The notes below the pieces were generated by a model, which was not told the DNA's origin, made no database searches, and worked only from the letters and a program-made list of their open reading frames with translations. A program made the position numbers and the translations under genes. DNA of 11,432 nucleotides from Desulfovibrionaceae bacterium. GTDB taxonomy: Bacteria; Desulfobacterota; Desulfovibrionia; Desulfovibrionales; Desulfovibrionaceae. Below, one piece after another: positions 6,363-11,432 of the stretch. Every line of letters starts with the position of its first letter. The first letter of the stretch is position 1. The stretch is taken from positions 1 to 11,432 of the forward strand of contig JAGADT010000096.1 in the NCBI GenBank assembly GCA_017613475.1, read 5' to 3'.

Positions 6363-7100
6363 ATGATGCGGATCAACAAATTTTTGGCTGAAGCGGGTGT
6401 GTGCTCCCGGAGGGGGGCGGATGCGCTGGTGCTTTCAGGCGCGGTGCTGATCAACGGGCTGGCGGCGGAAATAGGGGCGCAGGTTGATGAGGCAAAAGAC
6501 AGGGTTGAGGTCAACGGAGTTCTCGTTGCGCCCAAAAAGAGCCAGCCATGCTGCCTGATGCTTAACAAGCCCGTGAGGGTTTTGTCTACAGCGAGGGACC
6601 CTGAGGGGCGGCAGACTGTTTTGGATTTGGTACCGGAACCTTTGCGCATGGGGCGCCGCCTGTACCCCGTTGGCCGGCTGGATTATTTTTCCGAAGGGCT
6701 GATTCTGCTCACGGATGACGGGGCGCTGACCCAGCGGCTGGTGCATCCGCGGCATCATGTGGCCAAAACCTACCGCGTGCTTGTCAGGGGGCGGGTGACG
6801 GATGCCGCGCTCAAGGCAATGCGCGGGGGCATGACGCTTGCGGAAGGCGAGCGCCTGGCCCCCGTGGACGTAAAGGTTTTAAGCGGGCGGGAAGGGAAAA
6901 CACAGCTTGAGATGACGCTGCGCCAGGGGGTCAACCGCCAGATCCGCAGGATGATGCGGGATCTGGGGCTGACAGTGCTAAGGCTCATACGTGTTGCTGA
7001 AGGTCCGCTTGCTCTTGGCAGCCTGCCTGTTGGCGGCGTGCGTCCGTTAAGCCAGGGCGAGCTTAGCGCGCTGCGCCGGGAACTTGGGCTTGAGGATTAA
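6363..7100 (+). CDS. rluB: RluB/RsuA-family 16S/23S rRNA pseudouridine synthase
   Basis: A 245-aa ribosomal RNA pseudouridine synthase that isomerises a uridine in rRNA, acting in the cytoplasm during ribosome assembly. An N-terminal S4 RNA-binding domain (MRINKFLAEAGVCSRRGADA to about residue 60) is followed by the catalytic domain. The family motif GRLDYFSEGLILLTDDG carries the catalytic aspartate D107, and RQGVNRQIRRMM (about 197) is the second conserved block. An in-frame GTG at 6354 is also possible but would sit only 2 nt from AGGAGG (6346-6351). ATG 6363, with 11 nt spacing and the family-typical N-terminus, is preferred; ATG 6366 is another option. The TAA overlaps the prmA stop on the other strand. 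RluB (23S rRNA) is the best match by motif and length, with RsuA or RluE/F relatives not fully excluded. Confidence 0.88.
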   Translation: MMRINKFLAEAGVCSRRGADALVLSGAVLINGLAAEIGAQVDEAKDRVEVNGVLVAPKKSQPCCLMLNKPVRVLSTARDPEGRQTVLDLVPEPLRMGRRLYPVGRLDYFSEGLILLTDDGALTQRLVHPRHHVAKTYRVLVRGRVTDAALKAMRGGMTLAEGERLAPVDVKVLSGREGKTQLEMTLRQGVNRQIRRMMRDLGLTVLRLIRVAEGPLALGSLPVGGVRPLSQGELSALRRELGLED

Positions 7101-7933
7101 TCCCAGACCAGGGCGGACCATTCCTCGGAAACAACGCGCCGCGGGGTCCCCAACGCCTTGTAGGCTTCAGCCACGGCATCAGCCTGGATGGTCAGGATGC
7201 CGGAAAGCACCAGCACGCCGCCCGGCTTTACCGCGGCCATGATATCCTGGGCCATTTCCCTGAGCGGGGCGGCCAGGATGTTGGCAATCACCAGGTCAAA
7301 GGTTTCTCCGCCGGCGTTTTCAATGCTGCCGGAACGGACTTCAAAGTTAGCGGCGTGGTTGATTTCGCGGTTTTCGCGGGCGTTGTCTACGGCAAGGGGG
7401 TCAATGTCGGCGCCAATGCCGGACAAGCCGCAGAGCACGCAGCCAATGCCCAGGATGCCGGAGCCTGTGCCTAAATCGAAAAAGCGCATGCCTGGCTTGA
7501 TGCGGCCTGCGTCAAGCAGTTCGGAAATGGCTGTCAGGCAGAGCACTGTGGTGTTGTGGTGCCCGGTGCCGAAGGCGCATTTGGGTTCAATCACAATGGG
7601 CGTTGTGTCCCTGGGGGCGTCTTTCAGGCGCCATGGGGGGAGCACAGTAAAGCGGCCGCAGTTTACCGGCGTGAAAAAGTCTTTCCACGCGGCCTGCCAG
7701 TCCTGCTGGGGCACAAGGCTCCTAGTGAGCGCGGCAGAAGGCGCGAAGAGCTGGATTTCGGCGCAGAGCTTTTCCACCACGCCCGCGTTTTCGCAGTGCA
7801 CGCTGTATTTTGTTTCTCCCGTTGGGAGGGATTCCTCCTGCCAGCCATAGGGGGACAGGCGGGCCAAGACGCCCAGCACGGCGTCGCTATCATCTTCTTC
7901 AGCCAGGATATCAATACGGATAAGATCCGCCAT
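7097..7933 (-). CDS. prmA: Ribosomal protein L11 methyltransferase
   Basis: PrmA trimethylates ribosomal protein L11 using S-adenosylmethionine (278 aa). The substrate-recognition N-terminal domain ends in the conserved DWQAAWKDFFTPV (78-90). The catalytic domain shows the PrmA block EPKCAFGTGHHNTT (116-129), the SAM-binding motif FFDLGTGSGILGIG (151-164), ADIDPLAVDNARENRE (175-190) and IANILAAPL (216-224, the NPPY-like position). The start at 7933 is fixed by AAGGAG 8 nt upstream; a longer reading frame to 7996 would run through the promoter. It faces the pseudouridine synthase gene tail-to-tail with a 4-nt overlap, and its promoter (7967-7996) is divergent from that of pyrB. Confidence 0.94.
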   Translation of the reverse strand: MADLIRIDILAEEDDSDAVLGVLARLSPYGWQEESLPTGETKYSVHCENAGVVEKLCAEIQLFAPSAALTRSLVPQQDWQAAWKDFFTPVNCGRFTVLPPWRLKDAPRDTTPIVIEPKCAFGTGHHNTTVLCLTAISELLDAGRIKPGMRFFDLGTGSGILGIGCVLCGLSGIGADIDPLAVDNARENREINHAANFEVRSGSIENAGGETFDLVIANILAAPLREMAQDIMAAVKPGGVLVLSGILTIQADAVAEAYKALGTPRRVVSEEWSALVWD

Positions 7934-7966
7934 AATGGATTCTCCTTGAAAAATACATGCGCTTCC

Positions 7967-7996
7967 AGCATAACGGGCGGGGCATTGCCCCGTCAA
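7967..7996 (-). promoter_or_regulatory. prmA promoter with a palindromic spacer
   Basis: Minus strand TTGACG (-35, 7996-7991; 5 of 6), an 18-nt spacer and TATGCT (-10, 7972-7967; 4 of 6). The spacer contains the perfect palindrome GGGGC-ATT-GCCCC (7979-7991), which could be an operator. The leader to the prmA ribosome site would be short, about 15 nt. Confidence 0.55.
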
Positions 7997-8051
7997 TCGC
8001 CGCGCGGGGGGGGCATTGCCTTTGCCATGGCTATTTTATTTATTCTTTGCC

Positions 8052-8080
8052 TTTACAGATGCCTGGGAAGGGGCTATAAA
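8052..8080 (+). promoter_or_regulatory. Strong pyrBC promoter
   Basis: TTTACA (-35, 8052-8057; 5 of 6), a 17-nt spacer and TATAAA (-10, 8075-8080; 5 of 6) form the best sigma70-type promoter in the window. The predicted start lies near 8086-8088, about 320 nt before pyrB. An inverted repeat TGCCTG (8060-8065) / CAGGCA (8081-8086) brackets the -10 and could be a protein-binding site. Confidence 0.65.
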
Positions 8081-8105
8081 CAGGCAAAACGCCACGGAAG
8101 ATGTT

Positions 8106-8360
8106 ATGCTTTTTTTGAGTATCATGTGCGCTGTCCGGCTGCCTGTTATGAACCGCAGATCCGCCTGCCTTCTTCGTGGTGTTCCCCTTTGCCCCGTTTC
8201 GCCGGGGTTTTTTTTTGCCGGGCGGCATTGCCGCTTTTACTCAAGTGCGTGGGCAAAGGCTTTCCAGAGACCGCTGATGATGAACTTGAAAAAAGTGTTA
8301 ATGGCACCTCAGGTTCATAAGCGGAGGATTTCCAAGACCGTGGATAAGGAACGTGAATAA
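8106..8360 (+). CDS. Putative pyrBC leader peptide ORF (84 codons if read through)
   Basis: An ORF starting about 20 nt after the predicted transcript start, with GGAAG (8096-8100) 5 nt before ATG 8106. Codons 2-4 fall in a T7 tract (8110-8116). The frame stays open through the intrinsic terminator, whose T9 run encodes FFF (residues 35-37), and ends at 8360, 45 nt before pyrB. The peptide begins MLFLSIMCAVRLPVMNRRSA and matches no enzyme family I know. Its value is probably positional: as in the enterobacterial pyrL leader, ribosomes translating it could reach the terminator region when RNA polymerase slows for lack of UTP. A competing ATG at 8101 would give only five codons, MLCFF. Residues from 58 on (MMNLKKVLMAPQ) could also be a separate 27-residue ORF, without a clear ribosome site. 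Confidence 0.4.
   Translation: MLFLSIMCAVRLPVMNRRSACLLRGVPLCPVSPGFFFAGRHCRFYSSAWAKAFQRPLMMNLKKVLMAPQVHKRRISKTVDKERE
8192..8216 (+). terminator. Intrinsic terminator in the pyrBC leader (candidate attenuator)
   Basis: CCCCG (8192-8196), loop TTTCGC and CGGGG (8203-8207) followed by nine T (8208-8216): a classic rho-independent terminator reading toward pyrB. It lies about 120 nt after the predicted start and 189 nt before pyrB, with no complete gene between promoter and terminator, so it most likely attenuates pyrBC. A weaker hairpin GCGGC-ATT-GCCGC plus T4 (8222-8238) follows at once and may back it up. The rest, 8239-8405, holds the end of the leader ORF, a small GCCGC-AAT-GCGGC hairpin (8363-8375) and the pyrB ribosome site. 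Confidence 0.75.
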
Positions 8361-8405
8361 AAGCCGCAATGCGGCGCGTCATCCTCTAACCTGGCAAGGA
8401 CAACC

Positions 8406-9365
8406 ATGCAACAGGAAACATTCATTTGGCGTCACAAAGACCTGCTGGACGTGGATCAGCTGACGCGCGAGGAGGTCTTCCTCCTGCTGGATACCGCCGC
8501 GTCGCTGCATGAAGTCAACTTGCGTTCAATCAAAAAAGCCCCGGTGCTCAAAGGCAAGAGCATCATCCTGTTTTTTGCGGAAGACAGCACGAGGACCAAA
8601 ACCTCGTTTGACATTGCCGGCAAGCGCCTTGGCGCGGATACCTTTGGTCTGAGCAAGTCCGGCTCAAGCATGCAGAAGGGCGAGAGCCTCAAGGATACGG
8701 CGCTTACCCTTGAAGCCATGCATCCCGATGTCATTGTCATCCGCCACCAATGCAGCGGGGCGGCAAGGTTTTTGGCGGAAAGGCTGCCCTCCTGCTCCAT
8801 TGTTAACGCGGGGGACGGCTGGCACGCGCATCCGACGCAGTCCCTGCTGGATGCCTTCACGTTGCGCCGCCACTGGAACGGTGAGTTCGAGGGCAAGACA
8901 GTCCTCATCGTGGGTGACTGCGCGCACAGCCGCGTTTTCCGTTCTGACGTGCAGCTTTTGACCCTGCTGGGCGTTAAGGTCCGTATCTGCGCTCCGCGCA
9001 CGCTGCTGCCCGCCGGCGTTGAAAGCTGGCCTGTGGAAGTCTTTTCCAATCTGGATGAGGCTCTCCCCGGCGTGGATGTCGTCATGTGCCTCCGCCTGCA
9101 GCTGGAGCGCATGGCAGCGGGGCTACTGCCTGACATGCGGGAATATTCCGCGCGCTACTGCCTGAATCCCCGCCATCTGGAGCTGGCCAATCCCGGGGCA
9201 AAGGTCATGCATCCGGGGCCCATCATGCGCGGCAACGACGTATCCGCCGCCGTGGCGGACAGCCCGGATTCCCTTATCCTGACGCAGGTTGAGTCCGGCG
9301 TGGCCGTGCGCATGGCTGCGCTGTTCCTCCTTGCAACACGTTCTGACAATGGAGCGCGCGCATGA
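8406..9365 (+). CDS. pyrB: Aspartate carbamoyltransferase catalytic subunit
   Basis: ATCase joins carbamoyl phosphate and aspartate to give carbamoyl aspartate, the committed step of pyrimidine synthesis (319 aa). Carbamoyl-phosphate contacts are seen in STRTKTSF (61-68), the KGES loop (91-94), RHQCSG (113-118) and HPTQSLLDAFT (142-152). The aspartate domain shows GDCAHSRVFRS (170-180) and LRLQLERM. The usual HPGPxNRGxEI loop reads HPGPIMRGNDVS, an unusual change next to the active site. The start ATG at 8406 has AAGGA 5 nt upstream. The stop overlaps pyrC by 4 nt (ATGA), so the two are coupled. No pyrI regulatory-subunit gene follows, consistent with a class that works with dihydroorotase or as a bare trimer. 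Expression is probably set by the leader terminator upstream. Confidence 0.95.
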   Translation: MQQETFIWRHKDLLDVDQLTREEVFLLLDTAASLHEVNLRSIKKAPVLKGKSIILFFAEDSTRTKTSFDIAGKRLGADTFGLSKSGSSMQKGESLKDTALTLEAMHPDVIVIRHQCSGAARFLAERLPSCSIVNAGDGWHAHPTQSLLDAFTLRRHWNGEFEGKTVLIVGDCAHSRVFRSDVQLLTLLGVKVRICAPRTLLPAGVESWPVEVFSNLDEALPGVDVVMCLRLQLERMAAGLLPDMREYSARYCLNPRHLELANPGAKVMHPGPIMRGNDVSAAVADSPDSLILTQVESGVAVRMAALFLLATRSDNGARA

Positions 9366-10627
9366 TCAGCTTTATTCTTGCCAACGCACGGCTTCTGGGG
9401 CGCCTGGTTGATGTGCTTGTGGAGGACGGCCGCATTGCCGCGTGCGGTGAAACGGGTTCCGTTGCCGCGCCGGAGGGCGCAGAGCGCATTGATGCCGGCG
9501 GCCAGATATTGTTCCCCAGCTTTATCGATGCGCACACGCATCTGCGCGAGCCTGGCTTTGAATGGAAGGAAGACGTGGCCTCAGGCCTTTCCGCTGCCGC
9601 GCACGGCGGCTTTGGGGCCATTATGTGCATGGCCAATACTTCGCCTGTGAATGATGAAGCCTCGGTTACGCGGCTTATCATGGAAAAGGGCCGGCAGGCT
9701 TTTCCGCATGGGCCCAGGGTGCATCCCATCGGCGCGGCAACAGTGGGCCTCAAGGGTGAGGCCATGGCGCCGCTTGCGGAACTTTGCGAAGCGGGCTGCG
9801 TGGCCTTTTCCAACGACGGCGTCCCGCTGAAAAGCACGGAAATCCTGCGCCGCGTCATGGAATACGCCTCCGATCTCGGGCTGCGCGTTATCGATCACTG
9901 CGAGGATCCGTGGCTGGCCAAGGGCTCCTGCATGAATGAGGGCGTTGTCAGCGGCCATCTGGGGCTGCGCGGGCAGCCGGATGCCGCCGAAGCCATTCAG
10001 GCACTGCGCGACATCATGCTGGCGGAATACCTGAACGTGCCCCTGCATATTGCCCACGTTTCCTGCGCGCGCACGGTCGATGCCATCCGCTGGGGGAAAT
10101 CCCGCGGCGTCCAGGTCACGGCGGAAACGTGCCCGCACTATCTGTTCCTGGATGAATCCTGGATGGAAGGGTACAACATGTTCGCCAAGATCAATCCGCC
10201 CCTGCGGACCCCGGCGGATGTCAGCGCCCTCCGCCAGGCCGTGGCCGAAGGCGTGCTGGATATTTTGGTGACCGATCATTCTCCCCATGCCGCGCACGAA
10301 AAGGAAGTGCCCGTCGCGGAGGCGCCCAACGGCTTTACCGGCATGGATTTGGCCGTCAGCCTCACCTATGGGCTGGTGCGCGAGGGCGTGCTTGATGAGG
10401 CGGCGTTCATTGAGCGCTGGTGCTATAAGCCCGGTGAGATTTTCCGCCTGCCTGTCAATCACTTCCAGCCTGGCGATCCCGCTGATTTCTTCTTGTTTGA
10501 TCCTGAGCTTGAATGGAAGGTCTGCAGGGAAAACCTGTATTCCAAGAGCTGGAACACCCCGTGGCTGGGGCAGACGCTTAAGGGCAGGCTCACCGCGCAC
10601 TGGATCGGCGGCTGGAAGATAGTATAA
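9362..10627 (+). CDS. pyrC: Dihydroorotase (class I)
   Basis: Zinc amidohydrolase that closes carbamoyl aspartate to dihydroorotate, the third pyrimidine step (421 aa, the length of class I enzymes). Metal and substrate residues are in place: DAHTHLREPG (H58, H60, R62), the FSNDG segment with D152, DHCED (H179), HIAHVSC (H232) and the catalytic DHSPH (D305). GHLGLRGQPDAAE and NGFTGMDLAVSLTYGLV are typical further blocks. In many relatives the metal-site segment reads S/T-DDG; here it is NDG, so the first Asp is replaced. The ATG overlaps the pyrB stop, and class I dihydroorotases of some bacteria form complexes with ATCase, which this arrangement would suit. A strong terminator follows 56 nt after the stop. 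Confidence 0.95.
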   Translation: MISFILANARLLGRLVDVLVEDGRIAACGETGSVAAPEGAERIDAGGQILFPSFIDAHTHLREPGFEWKEDVASGLSAAAHGGFGAIMCMANTSPVNDEASVTRLIMEKGRQAFPHGPRVHPIGAATVGLKGEAMAPLAELCEAGCVAFSNDGVPLKSTEILRRVMEYASDLGLRVIDHCEDPWLAKGSCMNEGVVSGHLGLRGQPDAAEAIQALRDIMLAEYLNVPLHIAHVSCARTVDAIRWGKSRGVQVTAETCPHYLFLDESWMEGYNMFAKINPPLRTPADVSALRQAVAEGVLDILVTDHSPHAAHEKEVPVAEAPNGFTGMDLAVSLTYGLVREGVLDEAAFIERWCYKPGEIFRLPVNHFQPGDPADFFLFDPELEWKVCRENLYSKSWNTPWLGQTLKGRLTAHWIGGWKIV

Positions 10628-10683
10628 CGCTCTTTAGCGTGGGGGAGTTCCCCCTGTCTTCTTTATTCATTTCATTCAAAAAG

Positions 10684-10712
10684 AAAGGCTCCGCCGGACC
10701 GGCGGAGCCTTT
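10684..10712. terminator. Bidirectional terminator between pyrC and xseB
   Basis: Perfect 13-bp inverted repeat AAAGGCTCCGCCG (10684-10696) and CGGCGGAGCCTTT (10700-10712) with a 3-nt GAC loop. On the plus strand CCTTT is followed by a mixed T-rich stretch. On the minus strand it is followed by CCTTTCTTTTT, a better U-tract. It sits between convergent pyrC and xseB and can stop both. The remaining 10713-10812 contains only a nested inverted repeat and no gene. Confidence 0.85.
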
Positions 10713-10738
10713 ACTGTTTGGATTGCTTTTCTTTTTTC

Positions 10739-10786
10739 ATCCTGCGGGCAGGGTTTGCCGCATGGGCAATACAAGCTGCGCAGGAT
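10739..10786. repeat. Nested inverted repeat downstream of xseB
   Basis: ATCCTGCG (10739-10746) and CGCAGGAT (10779-10786) form an 8-bp outer stem. Inside, TTGCC and GGCAA around GCATG form a second stem. The U-tract needed for termination is missing on the exit side in both directions. It may be RNA 3'-end structure of xseB or a decayed element; nothing more can be said. Confidence 0.4.
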
Positions 10787-10812
10787 CTCAGAAAGAAGCG
10801 GAGAAGGGCTGC

Positions 10813-11103
10813 CTAAAACGGCACATCGTACTCATCCCCGCCGTTTCCAAGCGGGCGCTGCGGCGGATCGTCATCCTGCGCAAAAGGGCTCAGGGAGCCG
10901 TCTTCATTCAGCAGGCGCACCTCGTTGGCGGCGTTTTCCAGCTGCTGGCGGCAGAGCTTTATCAGCTCCTGCCCTTCCTTATACAGGGCAACGCTTTCCT
11001 CGAGGGGAATGTCGGGATTTTCCAGCCGCTCCACCAGGGATTGGAGGCGGGCCATCTTTTCTTCAAACGATTGCTTTTGGGCGGAACTTTTCTTTGCGGG
11101 CAT
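10813..11103 (-). CDS. xseB: Exodeoxyribonuclease VII small subunit with acidic SSB-like tail
   Basis: XseB, the small subunit of exonuclease VII, which with XseA degrades single-stranded DNA to oligonucleotides. The canonical helical core runs from SFEEKMARLQSLVERLENPD (12-31) through IPLEESVALYKEGQELIKLC to QQLENAANEVRLL (about 65). It is 96 aa, longer than the usual 70-85, because of a C-terminal extension of about 30 residues that is acidic and rich in Pro, Gly and Gln and ends DEYDVPF. The start ATG at 11103 has AAGGAG 8 nt upstream, inside the 18-nt gap after the peptidase gene, so the two are one transcript. In many relatives xseB precedes ispA and dxs; here it is the last gene before a terminator. 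Confidence 0.93.
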   Translation of the reverse strand: MPAKKSSAQKQSFEEKMARLQSLVERLENPDIPLEESVALYKEGQELIKLCRQQLENAANEVRLLNEDGSLSPFAQDDDPPQRPLGNGGDEYDVPF

Positions 11104-11121
11104 ACAAAAGGCTCCTTGGTG

Positions 11122-11432
11122 TCAGCGGAGCAGGAAGAGGCTGAGGGGATTGAGCATTTCGCCGTACAGGCGGACTCCAAGATGCAGGTGTGGTCCTGTG
11201 ACCCTGCCGGTTGACCCCGCAAGGCCGATGACCTGCCCCGCGGCAACCCAGTCTCCTGGGCGCACGTTCAGGCGCGAGCAGTGGCAGTAAAGCGTCATCA
11301 GCCCCTGCCCGTGATCGATGTAAACCAGGTTTCCGCCGTAATACTGGTCTTCCGCGAGCAGGACCCGCCCGGCTGCCGCGGCGCGGATGGGCGTGCCCTC
11401 TGCCGCGCGCATGTCCGCGCCCATGTGGCGGG
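11122..11432 (-). CDS. M23-family (LytM-type) peptidase, C-terminal part
   Basis: C-terminal catalytic domain of a peptidoglycan metallopeptidase or an enzymatically inactive divisome activator of the EnvC/NlpD type; about 103 residues are visible and the N-terminus lies beyond the window. The LytM zinc motifs are complete: HMGAD at the left edge (H and D ligands), LVYIDHGQGLMTLYCH with the YxH motif, and GPHLHLGVR carrying the HxH pair. Because the zinc and catalytic residues are intact, an active endopeptidase is more likely than an EnvC-type pseudo-enzyme. Signal peptide, coiled coil or LysM domains cannot be judged. It sits 18 nt upstream of xseB on the same strand. Confidence 0.9.
   Translation of the reverse strand, partial: RHMGADMRAAEGTPIRAAAAGRVLLAEDQYYGGNLVYIDHGQGLMTLYCHCSRLNVRPGDWVAAGQVIGLAGSTGRVTGPHLHLGVRLYGEMLNPLSLFLLR

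Noticed and set aside
8016..8105. Upstream extension of the leader ORF (MPLPWLFYLFF...)
   Set aside because: It covers the pyrBC promoter and would lack a standard start codon and transcript; only the part from 8106 can be in the leader RNA.
8192..8216. Terminator belonging to the plus-strand pseudouridine synthase gene
   Set aside because: That gene ends about 1.1 kb upstream, beyond prmA. A strong promoter immediately before the terminator makes leader attenuation the simpler reading.
9581..10600. Long minus-strand open frame (339 codons) over pyrC
   Set aside because: Shadow of the dihydroorotase gene, whose metal-binding motifs are complete on the plus strand.
10739..10786. Second terminator after xseB
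   Set aside because: The stem is followed by A-rich, not U-rich, RNA in the minus direction and by CTCAGAAAG in the plus direction.

Overview
The window looks like chromosomal DNA of a Desulfovibrio-like sulfate reducer (Desulfovibrionales, inferred). It is GC-rich and Gram-negative in content: lipid A acyltransferases with an MsbA-type flippase, a FeoB-associated Cys-rich peptide, an adjacent pyrB-pyrC pair, and a Fur-type palindrome close to the form I recall for Desulfovibrio. No phage, transposon, tRNA, rRNA or CRISPR is visible, so most of this is a core-genome neighbourhood with interesting control regions.

Left part, all minus strand. A polar amino acid ABC uptake operon runs right to left: binding protein (1452-2222), permease (662-1354), ATPase (611 to the window edge, truncated). 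It has a promoter with an extended -10 at 2331-2359 and a strong GC-rich hairpin between the binding-protein and permease genes. Next comes a 52-codon Cys-rich membrane peptide gene (2588-2746), with its own promoter and an overlapping Fur-like box. Then a lipid A export/late acylation cluster: msbA (4426-6246), a DUF374/LpxJ-type acyltransferase (3749-4378) and an LpxL/HtrB-type acyltransferase (2857-3756), the last two overlapping by 8 nt.

Middle. A RluB-type pseudouridine synthase (plus strand) starts divergently from msbA, with overlapping promoters. It ends tail-to-tail on prmA (minus strand), the two stop codons sharing a TTAA.

Right part. Between prmA and pyrB lies a 472-bp control region. 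On the minus strand it holds the prmA promoter, with a GGGGCATTGCCCC palindrome in its spacer. On the plus strand it holds a near-consensus promoter, a short leader with a T7 tract, a leader ORF and a textbook intrinsic terminator placed inside that ORF. This is the layout of a translation-coupled, UTP-sensing pyrBI-type attenuator. pyrB and pyrC follow with a 4-nt overlap. A 13-bp two-way terminator separates them from a minus-strand pair, an M23 peptidase (truncated by the window end) followed by xseB. The XseB protein ends in an acidic DEYDVPF tail that closely resembles the SSB C-terminal tip.

The best candidates for something undescribed are the pyrBC leader attenuator, the SSB-like tail on XseB, and the Fur-boxed orphan Cys-rich peptide.
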